From Wurfbainia villosa (Eukaryota > Streptophyta > Magnoliopsida > Zingiberales > Zingiberaceae), in assembly GCA_025175895.1 (NCBI GenBank), contig CM045989.1, positions 23,057,928 through 23,121,927 of the forward strand: a stretch of DNA of 64,000 nt. The letters are read 5' to 3'. The notes beneath the pieces were generated by a model. That model did not search any database. It had not been told where the DNA came from and saw only the letters and a list, made by a program, of their open reading frames with translations. A program made the translations under genes and the position numbers. Of this stretch, positions 11,119 to 20,784 are shown in pieces. How positions within the stretch are numbered: position 1 is the first letter of the stretch; each line of letters begins with the position of its first letter.

Positions 11119-11569
11119 TATATGTTTATGTGCTAACTCAGTGTTGTACGAATCCGGGCGCCCTAATTGGTTTTGGGTGACCAAAGGTCCAAGCGACTGA
11201 ATCTGATTTGGGCGATCGAAGTCCAATTTTGGCCGGGGTAGATTGGGAGATCTAGGAAGGAATTCAAGGAACCAAAAGACCCTGTTGGCAATTGGAACTG
11301 AGTGACCTAAAGAATATGGGCGACCTAAGCAGGAAAATGTTGAAAATCAGTCGAAGTGTATAAGGTCATGCTAGGGGCGACCGAAAGTGATCCAAGCACC
11401 TAAAAGGGATGAACTTTTAGGTCAACAGACTGAGCTGGGGCACCCCAAAGTTGATGTAGGTGCTTGAAAAAAGTTTATAAACGAAGGATTCGAACAGCAC
11501 CGATTCATGACTGAAAATTCATCATCATTGCTACACAACTCTTCGTGCATTCAAAAAGTTGGTCTGACC
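11119..11569 (+). mobile_element. Continuation of the old LTR after element D
   Basis: Joining 2747 to 11119 restores ...CCAAATCATATTATATG without a gap, so this is the right part of the interrupted LTR. It has a variable motif of the GGGCGACC(T/G)AA type (about 11155-11400). The sequence ends in the 17-bp target duplication of the SINE (11553-11569). Confidence 0.6.
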
Positions 11570-11803
11570 ATCCCCACGGGGATGGCGGGTTGGTTAAGGC
11601 AGAGGGTGCTTGCAGATGAGGCCAGGGTTTGATCCCTGGGGTGGCGGGATTAATCCTCCCCCCAGTCGTAGCAGAACCTCCCCTCTGCTGGTACCAGCCC
11701 GTCAAAGGGCCATAGGCCCTGCCCCGCGATTTACCCCTTCGCGATTTCCTCTTGGGACGGGGGGCCGGAGGCCGCTAAGTTGATGGTTCCAACCTTTTTA
11801 CAG
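11570..11803 (+). mobile_element. tRNA-derived SINE, copy 1
   Basis: The element is flanked by a perfect 17-bp duplication, AAAAAGTTGGTCTGACC (11553-11569 and 11804-11820). The head starts ATCCCCACGGGGATGG and has a pol III A box (GGTTGGTTAAGGC) and B box (GGTTTGATCCC, about 11627). The tail ends TTCCAACCTTTTTACAG with a T-rich end. A second copy in the opposite orientation lies at 14687-14950. Length 234 bp. No protein is encoded. Confidence 0.9.
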
Positions 11804-12720
11804 AAAAAGTTGGTCTGACCAGTCATCACTCTCCAACAACCTTCATTCGATCTTTTGTGCATTCATTGTTGTCGGTATAAAGTTTCTTTTATTATTGTAC
11901 TTGCATTTCAAAAGGGATAGTAGATTGTTATTGAATTCTTATTTTTGTAAAAGGTCTTCTCCATTTATGAAATGTTTTTCAGAAAAGAAAAATTAATTTA
12001 ATGCATCACCCATCGAGATAATTTAAGATCAGATTACATACCTTAAAATAGAAATCCGATGAAGATTGTGAATCAAATAAAAATAAAATTATTCTATTTT
12101 TTTATTCATTTTATTTCCACTGTAGTATATTTTGATTTACAAATAAAAAAAATAAAAAATAAAATTTAATTATGAGATTCACCCTCCCTCCCTCTTTTTG
12201 TTTTCTCGATCCAAATAAAAAAATACTCATATCGTTAATCGCTATCAAATTATTTTGTTGATCATAATTAAATAGTTAAAATATATAAAAAAAAATCTAA
12301 GAAAGCAAGTAATGCAAAAAGAAACGAGGCCACATCATGGCTTTTCCAAGCATTCAATATGAAATGATATAGACACCAAACATAGTCAGTGCAAATAATG
12401 AATAAGATTTAGTAGAACTGACAAAGTTCTTTATATATTGCTTTTATTTTGGCTCCCCTCGAAGTCTCGAACAATATATCCACTAGATAGTATAAAACCG
12501 TGTAAACCATAAAATAAGTCTTATAAAAATAAGTATTCATAGAAAAACAAATAAATAATAATTCTAAATTTACTATATAATATAATAGATAATTTTTTTT
12601 TTCTTCTACTAAAATTTCAAACTTAAAGCGTGTGACATCTTTAAAAAAAAAACACATTTATAATTGTCCATTGAAATAAAATTTCATTCACAAGAATAAA
12701 ATATCACCAAAATTTTCTTT
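11804..12720. other. End of the old LTR and AT-rich spacer upstream of the CRR42-type gene
   Basis: 11821 to about 11960 still looks like LTR (TTGTCGGTATAAAG, GTAAAAGGTCTTCTCC). The rest is AT-rich with runs of A or T. No gene could be supported; small ORFs here are chance. The last part is the promoter region of the gene at 12823. Confidence 0.55.
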
Positions 12721-12746
12721 AGTCCCTTATCCTCCGCTTCCCAACA

Positions 12747-12753
12747 TATAAAA
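12747..12753 (+). promoter_or_regulatory. TATA box of the CRR42-type gene
   Basis: TATAAAA lies 70 bases before the start codon, in a pyrimidine-rich leader (TCTCTCATACCTTCCC). The position fits a short 5' untranslated region. Confidence 0.55.
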
Positions 12754-12822
12754 TCTGCTTCTAATTCTCTCTCATACCTTCCCTTTATCCTTATCCTTCT
12801 CTGAGAAAAGGAGAAAACTGCC

Positions 12823-13231
12823 ATGCCCACGCTGCTTCGGTTTGGTTATGGCCTTCGCCTTAACCCAGTAAAGGCGCCGTCTTTGAGCGCTCGATGTCAG
12901 CTGGAGTCGGCGAGCAGCGAGGGGAAGCAACTCACGGTCGGCTCCCCGATCGTTGTCGTGGAGGCGCCGCCGACGCTCAAGACCGCCACCCCCATGCCGT
13001 CACTCAAGATCAACTCTGGGCTGGTGAAGGAGGGCGACGTCGGAAGGTAATTAGGCCGATAAAAAAAAAGTATAAAAAACGGAGAAGGGAACTTGACGCG
13101 TTTCCAACTGTTCGTCGTCGTTGTGCAGAATTATAGCGAGGAAACCCAAGGATGTTTGGGCAGTCCGCCTGGCGATCGGCACATACCTTTTAGACGGCAA
13201 GTATTTCAAGCCATTAGACATCTCTGAATGA
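12823..13231 (+). CDS. CRR42: CRR42-type DUF3148 chloroplast protein, two exons
   Basis: Exon 1 is 12823-13046 and exon 2 is 13129-13231, joined by a GT-AG intron of 82 bases (donor AAG/GTAATT, acceptor TGCAG/AATTAT). The product is 108 residues. The first ~40 residues look like a chloroplast transit peptide, rich in Ala, Ser and Arg. The DUF3148 core follows: GSPIVVVEAPPTLKTATPMP, then GLVKEGDVGRIIARKPKDVW and AVRLAIGTYLLDGKYF. In Arabidopsis the DUF3148 protein CRR42 helps assemble the stromal arm of the chloroplast NDH complex; that role is taken from the family. The frame is open, and start, splice sites and stop are clean, so it looks functional. It lies between two SINEs. Confidence 0.82.
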
Positions 13232-13681
13232 TATTGACATGGGAGACCACAAGTGAGGATTTTGGCGTTGGTATAGAACGAGCTGGAGGAAGTTTAATGT
13301 GCGAATTCCGACGACTGCTGCTGAACTATCTTTTAATTTGTTAGAAAATAAAAGATGATGTTAAGACTCCATGTGTGTTTCGTTCATCTGCCTGTGTGGC
13401 AGAGATTTTTTACATGAAAGTAATCAGTTTTTATGATAAAATGACTGATAGTCTTTAGGACGGATGATCTACAGCTTGGTTTTTAGAACAAATACAATTG
13501 GAAATGAATTCATGCTCTTTACTGAATTTTCTTTAATTGCCAAGGCTGAATTCTCTCATCCATGTAATAATGGATTTTTGTAGCTTGTAAATACTTTTGG
13601 TTTAAATCCGATCAAACATGAATCGAATTTGATCAATTCTTTTGTTCGTAAGTTTATTGTATTTGACTCCTTTCGATTTGA
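13232..13681. other. 3' flank of the CRR42-type gene
   Basis: Non-coding sequence that should hold the 3' untranslated region of the gene. No clear polyadenylation signal was identified. Nothing else was recognised. Confidence 0.5.
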
Positions 13682-14139
13682 ATATATATATATAGAGAGA
13701 AATTTTCTGCCGCACGACTGAAACATCCGTGACCGTCCGTGACACGCTGAGCCACCGTTGTTGCCGCCATCGTCGTCGCGCCATCCGGCCACCTCCGGCC
13801 GTCGGACCTGGCGCGATCGACGCCTAGGTCGTCGGCAGTCTGACGGGACTCGGGCGGCATCGGATTCCGATCGAATCGCGGCCGGGGAAGGATCGCCCGG
13901 CGTGGCTACTGTCGGTCGCGAAATCGCTAGATTCCGGTCGAATCGCGGCCGGAATCCGATGCCGCCCGAGCCCCTTCGGACCGCCAGCGACCTGGGCGTC
14001 GATCGCGCCAAGTTCAGCGGCCGGAGGTGGCCAGACGGTGCGGCGACGATGGCGGCAACGACGGTGGCTGGCGCATCGCGGACGGTCGCAGAAGTTTCAA
14101 TCGCGTGGTTTTCTGTGTGTATATATATATATATATATT
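13682..14139. mobile_element. Fold-back element inserted in a (TA)n microsatellite (Micron-like)
   Basis: Runs of TA lie at 13682-13694 and 14120-14138. Between them two arms of about 155 bp (roughly 13716-13870 and 13951-14105) are inverted copies of each other with scattered changes: for example GACCGTCCG, GCCACCTCCGGCCG and GGCGCGATCGACGCC(T/C)AGGTCG are matched by their complements. The arms are GC-rich and the loop is about 80 bp. ORFs through it are by-products of GC content. The arrangement is like the Micron MITEs of rice, which sit in TA microsatellites; the family link is inference. Confidence 0.7.
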
Positions 14140-14670
14140 TTGGTTCAAAGTTGAAATTTCGCTAGTAAATTGTGTAATCATTCAGCCTGTGAACAGTTTA
14201 TTTTAGCATAACGGCCCGCGTATAGCTAGTAAATCGCATCAAATTAAATTGAAAATTTTAGTTTTTTATTATTATTACTTTTAAATTTGGTTACAAGTCA
14301 GAAAGTAATCAATTTTTCGTGTTGGTGCGAACAGCGATGAACAATCTGAGCGAAGCAATCAAGCAAAGATAGCGAACCTTGAGATAAAAATTATATTAAA
14401 AAAAACTTGAGGAAATAAAAAGGCGATGGTTTCATATTTTCAACGCGGTGAAAAAATGATTTATCCGGTCTCATATTTTCAATCGAATAACCTTTTAAAC
14501 GGATGAATCGTATTTAAGAAGAAATTTATATCTCTAAAAATATGAAATTGTCATGTTAGCGATTCTTTAATTTTCTATCAAAGAAGAAAATAAATTGAAC
14601 GGATACTAAAATAGACTGTTTCAATATATCCGACTATAGTTAAAAATCGATTTAGAGATTCTTAAAAATC
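14140..14670. other. Non-coding spacer
   Basis: AT-rich sequence without a supported gene, RNA or repeat. It ends at the target duplication of SINE copy 2 (14671-14686). Confidence 0.5.
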
Positions 14671-14686
14671 TGTATGATGTCTAATT

Positions 14687-14950
14687 CGGTAAAAAGTTGG
14701 AACTGTCAACCTAGCAGCCTCCGGCCCTCCGTCTCAAGAGGAATTCGCGAAGGGGTAAATCACGGGGCAGGTCCACAGGGGACGTTACCCCCATGGACCG
14801 AGCCTATAGCCTTTGGCAAACTGGTACCAGCAGAGGAGAGGTCCTGTTACGATGGGGAGGAGGAATTAATTCCTGTCGTCTCAGGAATCGAACCCCGCTC
14901 TCATCGACAAGTGTCCTCTGTCTTAACCAATCCGTCATCCCCGTGGGAAT
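14687..14950 (-). mobile_element. tRNA-derived SINE, copy 2
   Basis: Minus-strand copy of the same SINE family as 11570-11803. It is flanked by TGTATGATGTCTAATT (14671-14686) and TGTATGATATCTAATT (14951-14966), a 16-bp target duplication with one mismatch. On the minus strand: head ATTCCCACGGGGATGACGG, A box GGATTGGTTAAGAC, B box GGTTCGATTCC, tail TTCCAACTTTTTACCG. The two copies differ by scattered changes and by a longer middle here (264 bp). Confidence 0.88.
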
Positions 14951-14966
14951 TGTATGATATCTAATT

Positions 14967-15565
14967 GTACTATAGTCCGGGGACTAAAAAAAAATTTGAT
15001 GTCTGTTTCAATGTGACAATTATCTATCCAATGAGCCAATCCGATTGCGCTCGTGGCGACGGATTTCATATATTCAATGTTCTTTGGCTCGCTAGTTCTG
15101 CGCATTTAATGCACACATCTCGCAGCAAAAAGAGAGATGCGCCGATTGTTTAATTGAGAAATGAAGAATGTTATGTGCAGAGAAAAAAAAAACAAAAAAA
15201 CTAATCATGCTACAAACAGTCTTCTGCAACAGTGATTCCTTACAATTTTTGTGGGAATTTTTTTTCTCAAAATGCATGAACACACCACAGCAACGTCGTT
15301 TATCATCATTCACTGATCGAATAGTAAAACTGCAAGTTTTACTCATGTTTAGTTAACGCATGAATTACTCTGCAAAATGTGCAACCAACAGGAGGATCAA
15401 TAACATATAAACGGAAGTAAGTTGCTTAGTCCATCAATTTTCTTTAAAGCTCCATGAAAAAGATGATTATGATACTGCACAGTAACATGTGCTAGATTTA
15501 AGAATAAAGTCTACCAGTAAATTGGTATATAAATCAAGTGGTGGGAGCCAGAGCACAGTGACAGT
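14967..15565. other. 3' flank of the DnaJ pseudogene
   Basis: Non-coding. The part next to 15566 should be the 3' untranslated region of the minus-strand DnaJ gene. No other feature was recognised. Confidence 0.5.
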
Positions 15566-16616
15566 TTACTGCTGGGCACACTGCACTCTTTGGGCTCCTC
15601 CGTGTAGATCGCCATCCTCCTCGTAGGCCTCCTGTGCTTGAGCTTGCTTCCTCCTCATCTCCTCCTCCATGTTAACATCGTGCAATGTTGTCTCCTCGCA
15701 TTCATCGAGCTCCATGTCTGTCATCTGAGACACAGGCTCTGGGGGGAGCACTGTCTCAAGAGCTTTGCACTGTTCTGGTGCCAAATAATCAGGGAAGTAC
15801 ACAGTAAAGTGTATGAAGAGTTTCCCCTTCATGAAGGGCCTCTGGTACATTGGCATGCCCTCATCATTTATTGCCTTATATTGATCTGCATCAGCAATTT
15901 TTATTCAAAATACTGGACAAAGAAAAACTACATCAACATGAAGAATGATTAGAATATGCACATGATGGTCAAGTGAAGCTTACCAGGCTTGACAACTTCC
16001 CCTAGGTTTGATTTAATAAGTAGCTGCCTACTATCGAGGTGATTCAAAACAAACTGAAAGCCACATAGAGCCTCAGTGAGGGGCAATGTATGCTCATAAA
16101 ATAGATCATCGCCCTTTCTCTTGAACTTGGGGTGCTCCTTTTGTTGAATGACAAACACAATGTCTCCAGTAACACTGTCAGGCTGCATACAATTGCCAAT
16201 TTCAACCAAAGAAAGAAAAGCTTTTCTTAATAGAAAAAAATTTCCTTCACAAGAAAGGTTATTTAGTTCAAAAGAATACGTTTGGAGAAAAATAAAGATG
16301 AAGTTTTTTCTTTTCTTTTCTTTTTTTTTAAACATGTACCGCTTCATCAGCCTCCCCACGTAATGTAATTTTCTGCCCATGTTGCAGACCCTTCTCAACT
16401 ACAACCTCGAGCAATTTCTTCTCTGCGACAACTTTCTCTCCTTTGCAGTCTGGGCAGCGGTCCTTCTAGTTAATCATTTCGCCAGTTCCCTTACATTCAT
16501 TACATGAATGCTGCATCTGTTGAATCATGCCAGGCCCCAGTTGGCGAATGCTGACCTTCATACCTGATCCTTGACAGCTAGCGCATGTCATGGAAGCGCC
16601 TGATTTTGAACCCTTG
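15566..16616 (-). pseudogene. DnaJ exons 4-6 (zinc finger, substrate domain, CAQQ end)
   Basis: Exon 4 (16340-16616) encodes zinc-finger repeats (CASCQGSG, CNECKGTG, CPDCKGEK). An in-frame TAG at 16466-16468 replaces the acidic residue usually found before KDRC. Exon 5 (15984-16182) is open and encodes GDIVFVIQQKEHPKFKRKG and the substrate-binding region. Exon 6 (15566-15885) is open, includes MELDECEETTLHDVN, and ends in CAQQ, the prenylation motif of this family. All junctions are GT-AG with phases 2, 0 and 1 in order. Exons 5 and 6 look well conserved, so decay may be recent. Confidence 0.9.
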
Positions 16617-16729
16617 CTGTACGAGTGCAAAAAGAATCAATGAGCAATAATCAATTGGCAAAGAATCCATGGCAGTAGTAGACAACTCACCCTTTGCACT
16701 TTTGGCAGATGACACTACGTGAGTGTGAC

Positions 16730-16874
16730 CAGAGCCGGCCCTGGCCGGGTCCCTCGCTCAGGGTTGAAAGATTGTTTTTCAAAAATTAACAATTCAATTT
16801 TTATCCAAAAATTTGTTTTCCTTTATAAAAAGATTCAAATTTAATTATTTCGTCTAGGTCTTTGACCGACTCTG
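16730..16874. mobile_element. hAT-type MITE in DnaJ exon 3
   Basis: A 145-bp element flanked by the perfect 8-bp duplication AGTGTGAC (16722-16729 and 16875-16882). Terminal inverted repeats are CAGAGCCGGCC and CAGAGTCGGTC (from the right end). The 8-bp duplication and CAGAG..CGG ends are typical of hAT elements. It has no coding capacity. Confidence 0.88.
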
Positions 16875-16925
16875 AGTGTGACAACTTTTAAATTCCGTTA
16901 TAAAGGTCTTCCAATGAAATCTTAA

Positions 16926-18174
16926 GGGTGCGTTTGGTTCAAGTAATCATACATAATCTTGGTTATGTGATTATCAGGGAATAAAACATAACCTTGGAAT
17001 AAAGTATAACCTTAGATAAAAACCTTGTTTGGTTGGAGGTTTTAATATATAACTTAGTTTAACATTTTACTAAATTATCCTTTGTTTTTGCTCAATCAAT
17101 TCAATGATGACGACAGAAATATTAATGACGACAGCCAATGATCCGCCATCAGAAGGTCCGCCGATCGCGTGGCGGTGACCACCAACGCACCGACGATGGT
17201 ACGTCCGATCGCTGACGACGACGGCCGAACGACCGGGCGATGATGGCGGTCAACCGACGGCGGCGCAGAACGACGATCGGCTGACGGCATGGCGATAACG
17301 ATGGCGACCGATCAAGACGGCGGCGGCGACGGTCGGCGACGACGCAGTGGCGCGACGGTTGGCGGCAGGCGATGGCGGCGCGCGATCGGTCGGCGACGGG
17401 TGATGGCGGCGATCGGCGGCGACGAGATGGCGGCGCGACGGCCAATCGGCGGCAGGCGGTGGTAGATAATCAACCGGCTGACGGCGGTGGCGGCAGCGAT
17501 CGCCGGCGACGGCGATGAGCGACGGCGATCGCGACGGCGCAGCGGTGGCGGCAGCGTCGACGACGGCGGCGATGCGGCGATCGACGACGGCAAGGTGGCG
17601 GCGATAGCGGCGACGACGGCGGTGGTAAGCGGCAGCGACGGCGGCGCGACGATGGTGGCGACGGTGGCGGCGATGGTGGCAGAAGCACGGCGGCTGACGG
17701 GCGACTAGCGCCGACGACGGCGATGGTTAGGGATCGGCGGCGGTGGCGGCGGCACGGCGACGGCGACGACGCCGACCGCGATAACTGACGGCAGTGACGA
17801 CGGCATGACGGCGACGATCGGCGACGGCGACGACGACGACGGCGGCGGTGGCGACGGCGGCGGCGGCGACGGCGGCGGCGGCGTGGCGGCGGCACGGCGG
17901 CGGCGGCGGTCGGCGATGGCGATGCGGCGATCGACGACGACAAATCGATTGAGTTTTGACAAATTGAGATTTAATATATTGCTAGGGGTAATATTGAAAA
18001 AAAGTTTCCTTAACCCCAGGAATCTCCAAGGTTTTTCGATTCCCCCTAAAAAGGTTTTTGTTCATAACCAGGTAATGAACAATTATCAGGTAATTGTTTA
18101 TAACCTAAACCAAACAAGGTTTTTGTTGATAACGTAACAAGGTTATCAACAAAAATTCCCAATCAAACGCACCC
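16926..18174. mobile_element. Harbinger/Tourist-like element in DnaJ exon 3
   Basis: The 1249-bp element has ends GGGTGCGTTTGGTT and (inverted) GGGTGCGTTTGATT, flanked by TAA on both sides (16923-16925 and 18175-18177), the 3-bp duplication of PIF/Harbinger insertions. A subterminal AAAAACCTTGTTTGG is also inverted between the two sides (17018 and about 18108-18122). The middle is a GC-rich low-complexity block instead of a transposase, so it is non-autonomous. Confidence 0.88.
17100..17945. repeat. GC-rich quasi-triplet block (GGC/GAC/GGT) inside the Harbinger element
   Basis: About 850 bp dominated by GGCGACGG, GGCGGC and GACGACGG units with irregular order. Arg- or Pro-rich ORFs on both strands are artefacts of this composition. 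It contrasts sharply with the AT-rich ends of the element. Confidence 0.8.
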
Positions 18175-18231
18175 TAAGAGAATGAATCACATCCTCCCCT
18201 CTCCTCTGCCTTTGTCCTCTGCTGCTTCCTC

Positions 18232-18518
18232 CTGTTCCAAAGATGGGTAATAAGATAACACACTATGCAAGATCAACAAGAACTCCCTAACAGTTTTGTC
18301 ATTTTATAAGGCAAATATGTTAGCAAGATAATGATGATTATTCAGACTTATTGAACTCGATAACTAAAATGAAGCATTAAAAAATTAAAAATATACTCAG
18401 CAGCATGGAAGAAAAGAAGACTAACTGGTATTTCAAAATTTTAAAACTACAAGAGAATCATTAAACGAACAACATCCCTTGCAACAAAAGACGACTCTAG
18501 GAAATGCCTATCGCTTAC
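18232..18518 (-). other. Intron 2 of the DnaJ pseudogene
   Basis: The donor is GGAG/GTAAGC on the minus strand at 18513-18518 and the acceptor is AACAG at 18232-18236. AT-rich and without other features. Confidence 0.75.
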
Positions 18519-18681
18519 CTCCAAAGGGGCCACCACCAAAGGACTGGAATATATCAAGTGGATCATGTACGCCACCTCCACCACCCATTCCTTCCTTTAA
18601 GGCATCTTCTCCATATTGATCATAGATTTCTCGCTTCTCAAGATCACTCAACACTTCGTAAGCCTGGGCCAGTTCCTTTTA
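18519..18681 (-). pseudogene. DnaJ exon 2 with a stop at its first codon
   Basis: It encodes KELAQAYEVLSDLEKREIYD and then the Gly-rich linker (GMGGGGGVHDPLDIFQSF). The conserved Phe before KEL is replaced: after the CAG acceptor (18682-18684) the first codon is TAA (18679-18681). Use of the next AG four bases on would drop two codons and keep the frame, so this lesion alone might be bypassed. The donor GTAAGC is intact. Confidence 0.85.
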
Positions 18682-18998
18682 CTGAAAAAGAAATAAATAA
18701 TCTATCGTTATTTTATTTCCAAGAAATAGACACAAGACAGGCAACATAAATTCTGAATCAAAAACTAGGCAGAAGCATTCCTCCCGGTGCACCAATGTTG
18801 AAAAGAAACTTGGAAGAATTAGTTTGAAATTTTCTGCGTCCATAAACCAAAAGACTGGATTTCTCTTCTGTTTTACAGGGAAAAAAACAAAAACCACCAA
18901 ACAACAGTGGCCACTTATACTAGCTACAAGACAAACAAGGTATTAGCCTCCGACCCGTGTGTCAACTCTCAGAGAGGATGATGTTATATGATAGAAAT

Positions 18999-20615
18999 TG
19001 ATGTGTGCAATTCATATAGGATTTTAGTGGTTATTTGGCACACATCTTATTGCATTTAGCTGATATTTGATGCATCTTTACTTAACTTTGCACCGTATAA
19101 TTACTTCTTTATTTGGATATCTACTTTTGTTGTTTTCCTCTTTACAAGAAGAAGTTTTGAAGTGTTGAAGATTCTTGCGAAGTATGGAATGAAGGGGAGC
19201 GTGCTCTAGCCGTGTTCCCGAGACACGGGCATAATTCCCAAGCAAAAAGGATGAAGATCAAGCTTTCTTCCAAAAGAACACATGGAAGGTCATGTGTTTT
19301 GCACACGGTCGTGCCCGGAAGGGTCGTGTGGCATTGGCACGATGGAGCGGATTTCTCCAGCGTGAAGCATGACCGCCGTGTGAATTTCACACAGTCATGC
19401 CTTCTTCCAGATGAATCTCCAGAATGACACATGGTCTGGCCATGTGAATTTTACACGGTCGTGTCGCGTTGCCGCAAATTCGAGGCGATCGATTTTCTGC
19501 GCATTTATGAAAAGTCGGGGATGCTTCTATATATAGGAAGGTTTTCCATACAACGAGGAGGACGGTAGATGCCCTAAAAAGCATCAAGAGCTCGTAAATT
19601 GGAGGAGGAGAGGAAGGAGATTCTAAGCCGATGCTGAGAGTTCATCCGGAGCACCCAAGACGATTCTTCAACCAAAGTAAAGCGTATTTTCTTGCAAACA
19701 TAGACAACTTTGGTTGTATTACTTTCCTTTCAATGTCTTGTGTTCATTTCTCATTGTGCATGGAGTAGATATCTAGATTCTAGGATGATGGAGTAACCAT
19801 ATGTATGTTGAACTTTGTCATACAATGAATTCTGAGTTTTTCTGATTTTATTTGCAACTTATGTTTCCTAGTTTGATGAAGATGAGTGGTTTTGCTCTTA
19901 TTCTACTATGCATAATCGATGTGGGTGTCAAAAGTATTCATAGCGAAATTTAGGGGAATCTAAGGAAGAACCGAAAAGTTACTTTTCCTTAGAAACCGTA
20001 GAAACTAAGACGTGAAAGAGTAGGACATGGAAGATGGTTCACCTTTCGTAGGGAGAAAACAGAACATCCTAGAACTTCATGAACCTATTCTATCTAGAGG
20101 TTGCGAAGTAGGAGATAACAATTCAGAGGGGTTGTGGGTCCACGTGATAGGGGTAACTCATTGATAGCAACCTCCTGAACTCTGTTAATCCGAAAGGGAT
20201 TCTCTATATTGGATAGATAATTCCCATGTAGTATCAAATGTTCACCGGGATTAAACGAGATGATCCATCCGCAAGATCAATCATAGAGAACTTAAGAACC
20301 TAAGTAGTTGACATGTTCAACATTATATAGGTGAAACTGAAATCCTAGAATCCCTTCTGAACTTGAGTTAACCCTTTTTCTTGCTTCACATGACACCAAC
20401 CCTCGAGCTTTGTCCGTTACAAATATTAGGCTAGAATAATTTCCAACACCGAGATTTAGTCCAGACAATCTGAACCACTAAATAGACCGGTAATCGAATA
20501 TCAGTCCCTGTAAGATCGATATTATTTTATTATTTGACGACAACCGTACACTTATGGGAGTTAAGCGCAAGTCGATCTTTGACTTCACAATTGAGGAATC
20601 AATTTGCGTGCATCA
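18999..20615 (+). mobile_element. 5' LTR of the Athila element
   Basis: Starts TGATGTGTGCAATTC and ends GCGTGCATCA, 1.6 kb. It contains several near-palindromes of the GTGTGAATTTCACAC type followed by GGTCGTGCC (19378-19465). The same LTR recurs at 34405-35429 plus 54715-55328, and partly at 55336-56648. Confidence 0.85.
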
Positions 20616-20640
20616 AGTTTTTGGCGTCATTACCGAGGAT
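20616..20640 (+). other. Athila-type primer binding site
   Basis: TTTGGCGTCATTACCGAGGA follows the LTR end by a few bases. It is a mutated form of the TGGCGCCGTTGCCGGGGA site usual in Athila/Tat elements. Confidence 0.75.
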
Positions 20641-20784
20641 TGATTTATTCGATATTGGTCTAAAAGTGCATCGATTGGATTGGACTTAGTTTTCTTTAGT
20701 TTTTAGCATTAGTAAATTCCAACAGTTTTCTTTTAAGTTATTTCTTTAGTACGTGTTTTCATATTTCTGTTTATTTTAGATTGT

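Larger units (their letters stand above)
16691..18231 (-). pseudogene. DnaJ exon 3, cut in three by two transposons
   Basis: Exon pieces are 18175-18231 (SSRGQRQRRGEDVIHS), 16875-16925 (KISLEDLYNG, then a TAA stop at 16888-16890) and 16691-16729 (SRSVICQKCKG). A Harbinger-like element sits between the first two, and a hAT MITE between the second and third. Removing both elements with one copy of each target duplication rejoins the exon in frame. This is the strongest evidence that the gene is dead. Confidence 0.9.

Noticed and set aside
11576..11640. tRNA gene suggested by A and B box sequences
   Set aside because: The boxes belong to the tRNA-derived head of a SINE with a 17-bp target duplication; a cloverleaf and CCA-like end are not formed.
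12409..12657. 82-codon minus ORF near the CRR42-type gene
   Set aside because: AT-rich chance ORF of hydrophobic composition, no start context or family resemblance.
13758..14165. A 135-codon plus ORF and a 151-codon minus ORF
   Set aside because: Both read through the inverted arms of the fold-back element and have no conserved motif.
15092..15356. Small ORFs on both strands between SINE copy 2 and the DnaJ gene
   Set aside because: They overlap each other on opposite strands, have no motif, and lie in the expected 3' flank of the DnaJ gene.
17149..17962. Several Arg-, Pro- or Ser-rich ORFs on both strands
   Set aside because: They arise from the GC-rich quasi-triplet block of the Harbinger-like element. 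All frames are open together, and no domain is visible.
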